A stretch of 64,000 bases of DNA from Novosphingobium aerophilum (GTDB taxonomy: Bacteria; Pseudomonadota; Alphaproteobacteria; Sphingomonadales; Sphingomonadaceae). The DNA is taken from assembly GCF_014230305.1 (NCBI RefSeq), contig NZ_JACLAU010000004.1, positions 124,001-188,000 on the forward strand, read 5' to 3'. Positions within the stretch are counted from its first letter, which is position 1, and every line of letters begins with the position of its first letter. Positions 47,677-56,405 of the stretch are shown here, one piece after another. The notes below the pieces were generated by a model, which searched no databases, was not told the DNA's origin, and saw nothing but the letters and a program-made list of their open reading frames with translations. A program made the position numbers and the translations under genes.

Positions 47677-49449
47677 TCAGCCGCTGCCGCGATCGCGCAA
47701 GGTGGCGGTGCGCAGTCGCGGCTTGGCAGCCAACTGGCCCTCTTCCATGATCTGACTGCGGAACTCGTCGCGCTTCTCGTGGATCGAGGCGATGACGAAG
47801 CCCATCGGCACGCCGAGGTCGACCAGCACCGCCTCGGACAGTTGCAGCGAGCTTTCCAGCGTCTCGGGCACCGCGTGAGTCGCTCCGGCGCGGTAGAGCT
47901 GCCCGGCGTTTCCGGCATCCCGGGCGCGGGCGATGATCGGCAGGTCGGGGTGGTCCTTGCGGATGCGGCGGACCAGCCGCAGCGCGCCCTGGGGATCGTT
48001 CATGGTCAGGATCACCGCGGTCGCCCGGTCCAGCTCCAGCCGGCCGAGCATGGCACCGCGCGCGGCGTCGCCATAGGCCACGGCATAGCCTTCGCGCTGG
48101 CCCTCGGCGATCAGATCGGCGTCGGCGTCGATCGCCAGGTACGGCTGGTCGTGCTGGGCCAGCATGTCGGCGACGAGCCGGCCGACCCGGCCGAAGCCGA
48201 TCACCACGGCGCGCGGGCCCTCGTCGGGCTCGGCGGGGGGGCGGGCACCGGATCGCTCGACCCGCCGCGCCAGCCAGCGTCCGACCAGCGCGAGCAGCGG
48301 GGTCACCGTCAGGCCCAGCGCCGTGACCATCTGCCAGAACCCGGCCTCCTCGGGCGACAGCAGCCGCGCCGCAATCGCCGCGGTCAGCACGATCAGCGTG
48401 GTCTCGGACGGACTGGCGAGCAGGATCCCGGCCTCGGCCGAGGTCCCGGCACGGGCGCCGGACAAGCGCAGCATGATCGCGGTGACGAAGGCCTTGGCGG
48501 TGAACACCAGCCCCAGGGCGGCCAGCACCTCGGCCCCGCGTGCCCACAGCAGCGCCAGGTCCAGTTGCATGCCGACCGTGATCAGGAAGATCCCGAGGGC
48601 CAGCCCCTTGAACGGCTCGGTCATGGTCTCGACCTCGCCGTGGTACTCGGTCTCGGCGATCAGCAATCCGGCAAGCAGCGCACCGACGATCGGCGAGAGC
48701 CCGACCGCAGCGGTCGCCAGCGAGGCGACGATCACCACCAGCAGGCTGGCCGACAGGAACAGCTCGGGACTGCGGGTGCGCGCCGCCTGGGCGAACAGCG
48801 CGGGCAGGAGGAAGCGGCCGACGGCGAGCAGCGCCACCAGCACCAGCGCACCCAGCCCCAGGGTGCGCAGGATCGCCTCGGGCGGCTGCGCGGCATCGCC
48901 CCCGCCGATGGCGCCGAGCAGGAAGATGATCGGGACCAGCGCGATGTCCTCGAACAGCAGCATCGACAGCGCCGCCCGGCCGACCGGGGTGCGCGCGTCG
49001 GTCAGGCGCAGCACCAGCGCGGTGGAGGACAGGGCGAGCGCCAGGCCCAGCGCCAGCGCGGTCGCCCAGCCGTTGCCCTGCAGCATCAGTCCCACCGCGA
49101 TGAGCCCGGCGCTGCCGGTCAGCTCGGCCGCGCCCACCCCGAACACCTCGCGCCGCATCGCCCAGAGGCGCGAGAACGACAGCTCCAGCCCGACCGAGAA
49201 CAGCAGCAGGATAATGCCGAACTCGGCGAAGGGGGCCAGACCGTCCGGATCGGTGATGGTGACGTGGTAGAGCCAGGGATAGCGATCGACCTGCGCCCCC
49301 AGTCCATGCGGCCCGACCAGCAGGCCGACCAGGATGAAGCCGATCACCGGGGTGATGCGGAAGCGCGCAAACACCGGGATCACCAGCCCGGCCGCCCCCA
49401 GGATCACCAGCGCATCGGACAAGGCGGGGGTGTGGAGATCGGCGGCCAT
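47677..49449 (-). CDS. CPA2-family cation/proton antiporter (KefB/KefC-like) with TrkA-N domain
   Basis: The protein has 590 residues. The N-terminal about 390 residues form some 12 membrane segments of a sodium/proton exchanger fold (FAEFGIILLLFSVGLELSF and LVALLAVGRFLLPAL are typical). A cytoplasmic Rossmann-type TrkA-N domain (VVIGFGRVGRLVADML) binds NAD(H), and the C-terminal helix follows. Such proteins exchange K or Na for protons and may be gated by ligands. ATG 49449 is preferred over a TTG two codons upstream. It converges on alaS with 28 bases between. Confidence 0.85.
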   Translation of the reverse strand: MAADLHTPALSDALVILGAAGLVIPVFARFRITPVIGFILVGLLVGPHGLGAQVDRYPWLYHVTITDPDGLAPFAEFGIILLLFSVGLELSFSRLWAMRREVFGVGAAELTGSAGLIAVGLMLQGNGWATALALGLALALSSTALVLRLTDARTPVGRAALSMLLFEDIALVPIIFLLGAIGGGDAAQPPEAILRTLGLGALVLVALLAVGRFLLPALFAQAARTRSPELFLSASLLVVIVASLATAAVGLSPIVGALLAGLLIAETEYHGEVETMTEPFKGLALGIFLITVGMQLDLALLWARGAEVLAALGLVFTAKAFVTAIMLRLSGARAGTSAEAGILLASPSETTLIVLTAAIAARLLSPEEAGFWQMVTALGLTVTPLLALVGRWLARRVERSGARPPAEPDEGPRAVVIGFGRVGRLVADMLAQHDQPYLAIDADADLIAEGQREGYAVAYGDAARGAMLGRLELDRATAVILTMNDPQGALRLVRRIRKDHPDLPIIARARDAGNAGQLYRAGATHAVPETLESSLQLSEAVLVDLGVPMGFVIASIHEKRDEFRSQIMEEGQLAAKPRLRTATLRDRGSG

Positions 49450-50410
49450 GGTCAAAGGTTAGGGGAGGGGGGGCGGCTTGTCACGGGCTGTGGGGTGAAG
49501 GGCCGGCAGCGTCGGTTGGCGAGGCGGCGTGGAGCAACTGGTCGGCTTGGGTAACGGCTGGAATGGGTGAGGGGCTTTGGGCTGGAGCCGCCCGTAACGC
49601 CAGTCACCACCCCACAGTCACCGTCATCCCGGGCTGGACCCGGGATCCAGCTTGCTGATGGCGCAGGTATATGAAGGTTGGCTGGCTCCCTGATCCCTGA
49701 CCTTTGTCAGGTCATGCAGGTCCGGAGCGACAAAGGGAAAGGATGGCGGGACGTCCGGGTGGGGAGGGGAGCGGAGGTTCTTCGATCCTCCCCTGTTTCA
49801 TCCGCAGGATGCAACGGGGGAGGTGTCAGACGGCGAATGCCGGCTGAGAGAGGGGGCCGGTTGCTGTCCCCCTCCACCCCGCTGCCTGCGGCAGCGCGGT
49901 CCCCCTCCCCCGTTGTGCTGCGCAAAACGGGGGAGGATCGGAATGACAACCAGGCGCAATCGATCGTTGCAGTTGATCCCTGCTTCTTTCCCCGTCGCCC
50001 CGGGGCTTGCCTGCCCTGACGGAGGTCGGGGACCCGGGGCAGGGCTGTTCTTCTCCAGCCGGTGCCGCGCAAGCCCTGCCCCGGCTCAAGGCCGGGGCGA
50101 CGATGGAGGAGGGGGGCGTGATGTCCGTGTGGGTTGTGAAGCGGACGTTCGTCGGCGCCACGAATGGGGTCACCGACGCCACAGTCGGACATCCCCACAC
50201 CCCGCTCAGGCTGAGCTTGTTGAAGCATGTCCGGAGCTTCGACAAGCTCAAGCTGAGCGGGTTTTGGTGCGGAACAAGTCCGGACCGAGGGCAAGAGAAG
50301 GTTGGACTGAGGCCTGTTTGTCAAGAGGCGCGGTCATGGCCCTCTCCCCTTCAGGGGAGAGGGTTGGGAGAGGGCCCCCGACCGCCTAGGCTGCCCCCCA
50401 AGCGCCAACG
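49450..50410. repeat. About 960-bp intergenic block of dispersed hairpin repeats
   Basis: No convincing gene is present between the antiporter and icd. The stretch contains a CCCGGGCTGGACCCGGGATC hairpin near 49630, the TCCTCCCC/GGGGGAGGATC family at about 49790-49940, a CGGGGCAGGG...CCCTGCCCCGG pair at about 50020-50100, a REP-like doublet at 50202-50260 and the CTCCCCTTCAGGGGAGAGGG element at 50339-50379. Confidence 0.6.
50202..50260. repeat. REP-like inverted doublet, copy 3
   Basis: CCGCTCAGGCTGAGCTTGTT... (50202-50225) and the inverse unit ...GCTCAAGCTGAGCGG (50237-50260) are only 11 bases apart, the tightest of the three doublets in the window. Confidence 0.75.
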
Positions 50411-50437
50411 AAAAAGGCCCCGGCAGTGCCGGGGCCT
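50411..50437 (-). terminator. Rho-independent terminator of icd
   Basis: On the minus strand AGGCCCCGGCA and TGCCGGGGCCT pair (50415-50437) and are followed by five T residues, shortly after the icd stop codon. Confidence 0.88.
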
Positions 50438-50464
50438 CTCACGCTTTGGTCAGGACCGGGCCGC

Positions 50465-51688
50465 TCAGGCCCAGTTCTGCATCTCGGCTTCCAGGTTGTC
50501 GACGATGGCCTGGAAGAAGCCCTCGGTGGTCAGCCAGTTCTGGTCCGGGCCGATCAGCAGGGCCAGGTCCTTGGTCATCTTCCCGCTCTCGACGGTCTCG
50601 ATGCAGACCTTCTCGAGCGTCTCGGCGAAGCGGACGACATCGGGGGTGCCGTCGAACTTGCCGCGATAGGACAGGCCGCGGGTCCAGGCGAAGATCGAGG
50701 CGATCGGGTTGGTGCTGGTCGCCTTGCCCTGCTGGTGCTGGCGATAGTGGCGGGTGACGGTGCCGTGGGCGGCCTCGGCCTCCACGGTCTTGCCGTCGGG
50801 CGCCATCAGCACCGAGGTCATCAGGCCGAGCGAGCCGAAGCCCTGGGCCACGGTGTCCGACTGCACGTCGCCATCGTAGTTCTTGCAGGCCCAGACGAAC
50901 TTGCCCGACCACTTCAGCGCCGAGGCGACCATGTCGTCGATCAGGCGGTGCTCGTAGATGATCTTGGCCTCGGCGAACTTCTCCTTGAAGCCCTCGGTCT
51001 CGAACACCTCCTGGAACAGGTCCTTGAAGCGCCCGTCATAGGCCTTCATGATCGTGTTCTTGGTCGAGAGGTAGACCGGCCAGCCCAGGTTGAGGCCATA
51101 GTTGAACGAGGCGCGGGCGAAGTCGCGGATCGAATCGTCCAGGTTGTACATCGCCATGGCGACGCCCGCGCTGGGGAAGTCGAACACGTCGAGATCGATC
51201 TTGGTGCCGTCCTCGCCATCGAACACCAGGCGCAGCTTGCCCGGGCCCGGGATCAGCGTGTCGGTGGCGCGATACTGGTCACCGAAGGCATGGCGGCCGA
51301 CCACGATCGGGTCGGTCCAGCCCGGCACCAGCCGGGGCACGTTGGAAATCACGATCGGTTCGCGGAACACCACGCCGCCCAGGATGTTGCGGATCGTGCC
51401 GTTGGGCGACTTCCACATCTTCTTCAGGCCGAATTCCTCGACGCGGGCCTCGTCCGGGGTGATCGTCGCGCACTTCACCGCCACGCCGTACTGCTTGGTG
51501 GCATTGGCCGAATCGATCGTGATCTGGTCGTTGGTGGCGTCGCGGTTCTCGATCGACAGGTCGTAGTACTTCAGGTCGATGTCGAGGTAGGGCAGGATCA
51601 GCTTCTCGCGGATCCACTGCCAGATGATGCGGGTCATTTCATCGCCGTCCATCTCGACGATGGGATTGGCTACCTTGATCTTGGCCAT
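50465..51688 (-). CDS. icd: NADP-dependent isocitrate dehydrogenase
   Basis: The protein has 407 residues. It oxidises isocitrate to 2-oxoglutarate in the TCA cycle. The sequence is of the eukaryote-like, homodimeric NADP type: [23 protein letters not shown] at the start, [13 protein letters not shown] (phospho-serine/isocitrate loop), [23 protein letters not shown] and [11 protein letters not shown]. This form is usual in alphaproteobacteria and differs from the E. coli Icd. ATG 51688 gives the canonical start. It is monocistronic, with a terminator after it. Confidence 0.96.
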   Translation of the reverse strand: MAKIKVANPIVEMDGDEMTRIIWQWIREKLILPYLDIDLKYYDLSIENRDATNDQITIDSANATKQYGVAVKCATITPDEARVEEFGLKKMWKSPNGTIRNILGGVVFREPIVISNVPRLVPGWTDPIVVGRHAFGDQYRATDTLIPGPGKLRLVFDGEDGTKIDLDVFDFPSAGVAMAMYNLDDSIRDFARASFNYGLNLGWPVYLSTKNTIMKAYDGRFKDLFQEVFETEGFKEKFAEAKIIYEHRLIDDMVASALKWSGKFVWACKNYDGDVQSDTVAQGFGSLGLMTSVLMAPDGKTVEAEAAHGTVTRHYRQHQQGKATSTNPIASIFAWTRGLSYRGKFDGTPDVVRFAETLEKVCIETVESGKMTKDLALLIGPDQNWLTTEGFFQAIVDNLEAEMQNWA

Positions 51689-51786
51689 TGCCGTCCTTCC
51701 CGGGGAGAGTTGCACGGGCTGCCCTTAGCAGGGAAAGCGCCGTTCGCAAGCGGGGGAAGGCGCCAAGCGCGCCAGCCCGATGCAAC

Positions 51787-51816
51787 GAAAAAGGCCCCGG
51801 AAGTCCGGGGCCTTTT
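51787..51816 (-). terminator. Rho-independent terminator of tRNA-Val
   Basis: GGCCCCGG (51793-51800) and CCGGGGCC (51805-51812) form the stem core with an AAGT loop. On the minus strand the right side is followed by five T residues, directly after the tRNA gene. A short T run on the plus strand makes it partly bidirectional. Confidence 0.88.
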
Positions 51817-51823
51817 CAGCGAA

Positions 51824-51898
51824 TGGTGGGCGTAGCAAGGATTGAACTTGCGACCCCTACGATGTCAACATAGTGCTCTACCACTGAGCTATACGCCC
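51824..51898 (-). tRNA. tRNA-Val (anticodon GAC)
   Basis: The 75 bases read on the minus strand as GGGCGTATAGCTCAGTGGTA... with acceptor GGGCGTA/TACGCCC, discriminator A and encoded CCA. The anticodon stem CTATG/CGTAG encloses loop TTGACAT, so the anticodon is GAC. The T-arm contains AGTTCAATCCT. A terminator follows at once. Confidence 0.95.
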
Positions 51899-51980
51899 GG
51901 CACCATTCGGCTTCCCGGCATCACTGCCGGGCAGGGGAGCGCCTTTAACGAGGGGCCCGGATGGAATCAAGCCGATTCGG

Positions 51981-52355
51981 TCAGCCGCGCGCCGTGCTGG
52001 GCAGGCCGAACACGCGATCGACCTCCAGCACCAGATCGCGCAGGTGGAACGGCTTCGACAGGACCTTGGCCTGCGGGGCTTCCTGGCTGGCCTTGAGGGT
52101 CACCGCGGCGAAGCCGGTGATGAACATCACCTTGGTTTCGGGGCTGATCTCGGCGCAGCGCTGCGCCAGCTCGATGCCGTCCATCTCGGGCATGATGATG
52201 TCCGAAAGCAGCAGGTCGAACCGTTCGGTCTCCAGCAGCGGCACGGCGGCCGTGCCCCGATCCACCGCGACGACGCTGTACCCGGCGTTCTCAAGGGCGC
52301 GGCTCAGGTAGGTGCGCATCGCTTCTTCATCTTCGGCCAGGAGGATACGCAGCAT
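51981..52355 (-). CDS. cpdR: CpdR-like single-domain response regulator
   Basis: This 124-residue receiver domain has no output domain. The acidic pocket is AEDEE (residues 8-11), the phospho-acceptor is Asp52 in LLSDIIMPEMDG, Thr near FITGF is the switch residue and Lys in SKPF closes the site. The start MLRILLAEDEEAMR and overall length match CpdR, which in Caulobacter controls ClpXP substrate choice and localisation under the CckA-ChpT phosphorelay. The assignment rests on similarity to what I recall of CpdR; neighbours give no extra support. Confidence 0.8.
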   Translation of the reverse strand: MLRILLAEDEEAMRTYLSRALENAGYSVVAVDRGTAAVPLLETERFDLLLSDIIMPEMDGIELAQRCAEISPETKVMFITGFAAVTLKASQEAPQAKVLSKPFHLRDLVLEVDRVFGLPSTARG

Positions 52356-52489
52356 TCGGTGACCCTTGCGTGTTGGTGGATTCGCTCTTTTCGGGCGCGT
52401 TACATAAGGCGGTTCAGGTTAACATTCTGGTCTTGCCCCACGGTGCAGCAGGCTTTGACAGGGCGGCGCGCGACGTTCAGCCTTGCGCC

Positions 52490-53503
52490 ATGGTCCGCCG
52501 CCCGATTCTGCCTGCCGCTTGTCCCGATGCCGTGCCGGGTGGTCCGGGGGATGGGGCCGCGACAGCCGGGCGGACCGAAGGCCCGGTGATTCCCGGTCTC
52601 GCCGCCAGCCCGGCCTTCGACCTGACCCTGCGACATCCGTCCGAGATTCCGGTGCTGATCGCGGTGCCCCATGCCGGACGCAGCTATCCGCCGGCGCTGG
52701 TCGAGCGGATGCGGCATCCGTCGCTGGCCGCGCTGCGGCTGGAGGACCGGCAGGTCGACGCCCTGGCCCGGGCGGTAGCGGCGGCCACCGGCGCATCGCT
52801 GCTCGTCGCCCATGCGCCGCGGGCCATGATCGACCTCAACCGGGCGGCCGACGATATCGACTGGGACATGGTTACCGCGACCGGGCCATCCGCCTCCTTG
52901 TCGGCCACGCCAAGGCCATCGCCCAGCCGCCGGGTGCGCAGCGGGCTGGGGCTGGTGCCACGGCGCCTGCCCGGGGTGGGCGAGCTGTGGCGGCGGCGGA
53001 TCGATGCCGACGATCTGGCGCGGCGCATCGCGCAGGTTCACGAACCCTATCATGCCGCGTTGGCGGGCGAGCTTGCCCGGTTGCGGTCGCGCTGGGGCGT
53101 GGCCCTGCTGATCGATCTGCATTCGATGCCCCCGCTGGAACCGGCGGGCGGGCAGCCGGGGCCGACCTTTGTGCTGGGGGACCGGTTCGGCAGCACCTGT
53201 TCGGGTGCGCTGATTGCTTCGGCTTTCGAATGGTTCGGCCGGGCCGGTGCCGCCGCGGCGCACAACCGGCCCTATGCTGGGGGCTATGTGCTGGAACGCC
53301 ACGCCGATCCCGCCCAGGGGCTGCACGGGTTCCAGCTCGAGATCGATCGGGCCCGCTATCTCGATTCGCGACTCGCCGAACTCGGGCCCGGGTTCGAGCC
53401 GATGGTGCGGCTGCTCACCGGCTTGGTGACCCGGCTGGCCGAGGATGTGGCGGCGCTGCGCGGCACGGACCGCACCGATCGCTGGCGCGAGGCCGCGGAA
53501 TAG
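52490..53503 (+). CDS. N-formylglutamate amidohydrolase family protein
   Basis: The protein has 337 residues. The hydrolase pattern is visible: VLIAVPHAGRSYPP, APRAMIDLNRAADDIDWDM, LLIDLHSMPPLE and the late segment PYAGGYVLERHADPAQGLHGFQLEIDRARY. The His and Asp/Glu residues fit a zinc-dependent amidohydrolase. True N-formylglutamate deformylase works in histidine degradation, but no hut gene is nearby, so the substrate is uncertain. The ATG at 52490 avoids a doubtful 40-residue extension. It is transcribed divergently from cpdR. Confidence 0.85.
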   Translation: MVRRPILPAACPDAVPGGPGDGAATAGRTEGPVIPGLAASPAFDLTLRHPSEIPVLIAVPHAGRSYPPALVERMRHPSLAALRLEDRQVDALARAVAAATGASLLVAHAPRAMIDLNRAADDIDWDMVTATGPSASLSATPRPSPSRRVRSGLGLVPRRLPGVGELWRRRIDADDLARRIAQVHEPYHAALAGELARLRSRWGVALLIDLHSMPPLEPAGGQPGPTFVLGDRFGSTCSGALIASAFEWFGRAGAAAAHNRPYAGGYVLERHADPAQGLHGFQLEIDRARYLDSRLAELGPGFEPMVRLLTGLVTRLAEDVAALRGTDRTDRWREAAE

Positions 53504-53567
53504 GCCCGGTTTTCTGGCGTTTTTCGGCATTTCCATGGACCGTGTCCGGCCATCTGCCGCGGCCCAT

Positions 53568-53711
53568 AAAAAACCACCTCGTGCATCTGCACGAGGTGGC
53601 CAAGGTTCAGGGAGGAAGTGCGCAAGCTGCGCACCCGCCGACGGGCCATGAGGGGAGCCCAATCGACTGTCTACAGGTAGGACAACTGCTCGCCCCATTC
53701 AAGTGGGGCGT
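53568..53711 (-). ncRNA. Candidate structured small RNA with its own terminator
   Basis: On the minus strand this non-coding stretch shows three strong hairpins in a row: CGCCCCA/TGGGGCG (53691-53710), GTGCGC/GCGCAC (53618-53634) and a 12-bp perfect stem CCACCTCGTGCA/TGCACGAGGTGG (53574-53599) followed by six T residues. The sapC transcript upstream already has a terminator at 53849-53882, so the second one implies a separate short transcript. Fragments such as CTCATGGCCC and CTTCCTCCCTGAACCTT vaguely recall alphaproteobacterial 6S RNA, but I found no clear closing stem. The family is unproven. Confidence 0.4.
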
Positions 53712-53719
53712 GCGAGGCG

Positions 53720-53764
53720 GTTCACGCAAAACACGTTCACGCAAAACATGTTCGCGCAAAGCGG
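53720..53764. repeat. Three tandem 15-bp repeats
   Basis: GTTCACGCAAAACAC (53720), GTTCACGCAAAACAT (53735) and GTTCGCGCAAAGCGG (53750) are in direct tandem, just upstream of the candidate small RNA on the minus strand. They may be a binding array or a simple repeat. Confidence 0.8.
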
Positions 53765-53848
53765 GGGCCCGGGCGCAAGTTCCGGCCGGCGCCGACCAGG
53801 CCGTGCTCCCTCCACGCGGGAACGATGGGACGTCGGCGCCGCAACGAC

Positions 53849-53882
53849 AAGGGGGGCGGGCCCAGCCGGACCCGCCCCCCCC
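53849..53882 (-). terminator. Probable terminator of sapC
   Basis: GGGGGGCGGG (53851-53860) and CCCGCCCCCC (53871-53880) form a 10-bp GC stem just after the sapC stop codon. The T content that follows on the minus strand (TTGTCGTT) is modest. Confidence 0.6.
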
Positions 53883-53904
53883 TGGGCGAAACAAGGCGTG
53901 GGGA

Positions 53905-54675
53905 TCAGGCCGCGGGAACGGCGATCGGGCCCTTGCCCTGCTGGACCTGGCGTCCGAAGATCTCGCGGATCAGCTCGAGCGAGAACAGGTGGGCATAGAT
54001 CAGCGCCAGCAGACCGTTCTGGTTCCAGGTGCGCAGGATGTCGCCGCGGATATCGCGCAGCTTTTCCTGGTCGATCATCTGGAAGCCGCGATAGATGAAG
54101 GGCTGCTCGACGCCGTCCTGCTGGATGGCAACTTCGCCGTCCATCAGCAGGTTATGCTTCTTCAGTTCCTCCACGAAGGCCTGGGTGCGGGCGCCGGCCT
54201 GCTCGAACTGCTCGCAGAACCCGAGCAGGGCCTGGGTATGGTCGGTCGGGGTCTCGCCGTCGAACAGGGCATTGCCCTCCTCGAACTCGCCGATCAGGTC
54301 CGAGGTCGGATCGAAGCACAGCGACAGGTCGGTGGTTTCCGGGGTCAGCTTGGCGAGGAGGAACGGATAGCGGCGGATATAGGCCGGGATGTAGATGTTG
54401 TCCTCGACCTTGCCGTCCTGATCGACGAACACGTTCACGCCTTCGTTGAGGCCCATCAGCGCCAGCGGCACCGGGTCGGGCCCCGACGAGAAGATGATCG
54501 GGAAGTTGCGCGAGGCCTGCGGAAACTCCTCGGCGGTCAGCGGGATGGCGTGGAAGCCATAAAGCCAGGGCGCACGGTTGGTCGAGCGGCTCCGCCAGTT
54601 CGCGTGATCGCGGCTGTTGAGCGGCATGAGGTCCTGGTAGAAAACGGGAAGGCTCGCTTGCGGCGCGCTGGCCAT
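53905..54675 (-). CDS. SapC family protein
   Basis: The protein has 256 residues. The pattern DLMPLNSRDHANWR, FHAIPLTAEEFPQASRNFPIIF and YIPAYIRRYPFLLAK is the SapC family signature, common in Caulobacterales and sphingomonads, where such genes often sit near TonB receptors and tryptophan halogenases. The function is not established; the name comes from a Campylobacter S-layer locus. ATG 54675 is supported by GGAGAG about eight bases upstream; an in-frame extension of 58 Arg/Pro-rich residues is unlikely. Confidence 0.87.
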   Translation of the reverse strand: MASAPQASLPVFYQDLMPLNSRDHANWRSRSTNRAPWLYGFHAIPLTAEEFPQASRNFPIIFSSGPDPVPLALMGLNEGVNVFVDQDGKVEDNIYIPAYIRRYPFLLAKLTPETTDLSLCFDPTSDLIGEFEEGNALFDGETPTDHTQALLGFCEQFEQAGARTQAFVEELKKHNLLMDGEVAIQQDGVEQPFIYRGFQMIDQEKLRDIRGDILRTWNQNGLLALIYAHLFSLELIREIFGRQVQQGKGPIAVPAA

Positions 54676-54775
54676 AATACACTCTCCGGGTGAAGCCCGG
54701 ACATCGGCCGGGCCAGGCAAGGGATGGCATGAACGGCGCGGCATGCGCGCCGGGGTGAATTCACGGGGCGGCGGT

Positions 54776-56227
54776 TTAGGCGGTCGGCCCGTGGGGCGCA
54801 AGCGTGACAAGCTTGCCCGGATTGAGCAGCTCGGCCGGGTCGAGCGCATGCTTGATCTGGCGCATCAGGGCGAGCGAGACCGGATCTCCCAACCGCTCCA
54901 GCTCGTCCCGCTTGAGCTGCCCGATGCCGTGCTCGGCCGAGATCGATCCGGCCCATTCGACCACGCGATCGTGGATCAGGGCACTGATTTCCTTGCCCGT
55001 CCCGCTGTACCAGGGCTGTGCCTCGGTCCCTTTCGGGGCCAGGGCGTGGAAGTGGACATTGCCGTCGCCAAGATGCCCGAAAGCGACCGCGCGGACCCCC
55101 GGGAAGCGCCCCTCCACCTCGGCCACGGCGGCATCGACGAAGTCCGGCATGCGTTCCACCGGGACCGAGATGTCATGCTGGACGGCCGGCCCCTGGGCCC
55201 GCTCGGCCGAGGGAATCGATTCGCGGATGCGCCACAGCGCTTCGGCCTGGGCCTCGCCGCTGGCGATCACCGCATCGTCGACCAGGCCCTGTTCGAAAGC
55301 CGCGGCGATTGCGGTCTCGGTCCGCTCGCGCAGGTCGGCGGCGCCGGTCGCGTCGGCCACGACCTCGATCAGGACGTGCCAGGCATGCGGCTCGGCCAGC
55401 GGCGCGCGGGCACCGGGCTCATAGGCCAGCACGGCCGCCACGCTCGAGGCGGGCATCACCTCGAACCCTTCGAGCGCCGTGCCGAGCCGATCCTCGCAGG
55501 CCAGCAGCAGCGCCCGGGCGCGCTGGAGCGAGGACAGGCCGACCCAGACCACCACGCGCTCGGCCACGGCGGGCACCAGCCGCAGCGTGGCAGCGGTGAC
55601 GATGCCCAGCGTGCCTTCGGACCCGATCAGCACCTGCTTCAGATCGAACCCGCGGTTGTCCTTCTTGAGCGGGGTCAGCGCCGAGAACACCGAGCCATCC
55701 GCCAGCACCGCCTCCAGCCCGAGCACCAGCGCCCGCATCGAGCCGTGCCGCAACACCTGCGTCCCGCCGGCATTGGTCGAAACCAGCCCGCCGACCGTGG
55801 CCGAGCCCTTGCCGCCCAGGGTCAGGGGAAAGCGCAGGCCCACGGCCTCGGCGGCGTTGTGGAGGTTCTCCAGGATCGTGCCGGCGCCGCAGGTCACCTG
55901 GCGGGCATCGGTGTTGATCGGATCGATCCGGTCCAGCCGGCGCAGCGAGAGCAGCAGCGCCGTGCCACTGTCGTCCGGGGTGGCCCCCCCGCACATGCCG
56001 CTGTTGCCGCCCTGCGGCACGATCGGCACGCCATGCTCGCGGCAGACCCGCACCAGCGCAGCGACCTCGGCGGTCGAGGTGGGGGAGGCCAGGGCGCAGG
56101 CCCGGCCCGTGAAGCGGCCGCGCCAGTCGGTCAGCCAGGGCGAAAGGAGGTCCGGATCGGTGGTCAGGCCGCGCGGCCCGAGCACGGCTGCTGCTGCGGC
56201 GAGGAAGGTGTCCGAAGGCGAAGTCAT
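54776..56227 (-). CDS. FAD-linked oxidase, GlcD/2-hydroxyacid dehydrogenase type
   Basis: The protein has 483 residues. The N-terminal PCMH FAD-binding domain contains IVPQGGNSGMCGG and GGLVSTNAGG; the C-terminal oxidase domain contains FGHLGDGNVHFH and SAEHGIGQLKRDEL. These are features of GlcD-like D-lactate, glycolate or D-2-hydroxyglutarate dehydrogenases. The exact substrate cannot be fixed, and no glcE/glcF partners are next to it, which favours a stand-alone D-2-hydroxyacid dehydrogenase. ATG 56227 begins close to the first FAD segment; the longer start adds 34 residues of doubtful character. Confidence 0.87.
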   Translation of the reverse strand: MTSPSDTFLAAAAAVLGPRGLTTDPDLLSPWLTDWRGRFTGRACALASPTSTAEVAALVRVCREHGVPIVPQGGNSGMCGGATPDDSGTALLLSLRRLDRIDPINTDARQVTCGAGTILENLHNAAEAVGLRFPLTLGGKGSATVGGLVSTNAGGTQVLRHGSMRALVLGLEAVLADGSVFSALTPLKKDNRGFDLKQVLIGSEGTLGIVTAATLRLVPAVAERVVVWVGLSSLQRARALLLACEDRLGTALEGFEVMPASSVAAVLAYEPGARAPLAEPHAWHVLIEVVADATGAADLRERTETAIAAAFEQGLVDDAVIASGEAQAEALWRIRESIPSAERAQGPAVQHDISVPVERMPDFVDAAVAEVEGRFPGVRAVAFGHLGDGNVHFHALAPKGTEAQPWYSGTGKEISALIHDRVVEWAGSISAEHGIGQLKRDELERLGDPVSLALMRQIKHALDPAELLNPGKLVTLAPHGPTA

Positions 56228-56405
56228 GGCCGCCCCTATGGCACAGCCTGCCCGGAGGAGCCAGCGGGCGAGAGGGCTTGGCATCAGGGCTTGGCAAGGT
56301 TTCCCCGCGCGGGTTAAGCCATGGTTCAAGCGTACCGGCTAAACCGGCGTGAAGATTGGATAGGCCTGTCCGGCAGGCCTGGTCTGGCGGAGGTCTGCGT
56401 TCCTG

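Noticed and set aside
45414..47918. 834-codon minus-strand frame opposite alaS
   Set aside because: It shows no recognisable domain and is fully explained as the antisense of alaS in GC-rich DNA.
49678..50389. Several open frames of 60-220 codons in the repeat block before icd
   Set aside because: They are built from hairpin repeats, have no ribosome sites and no recognisable domains.
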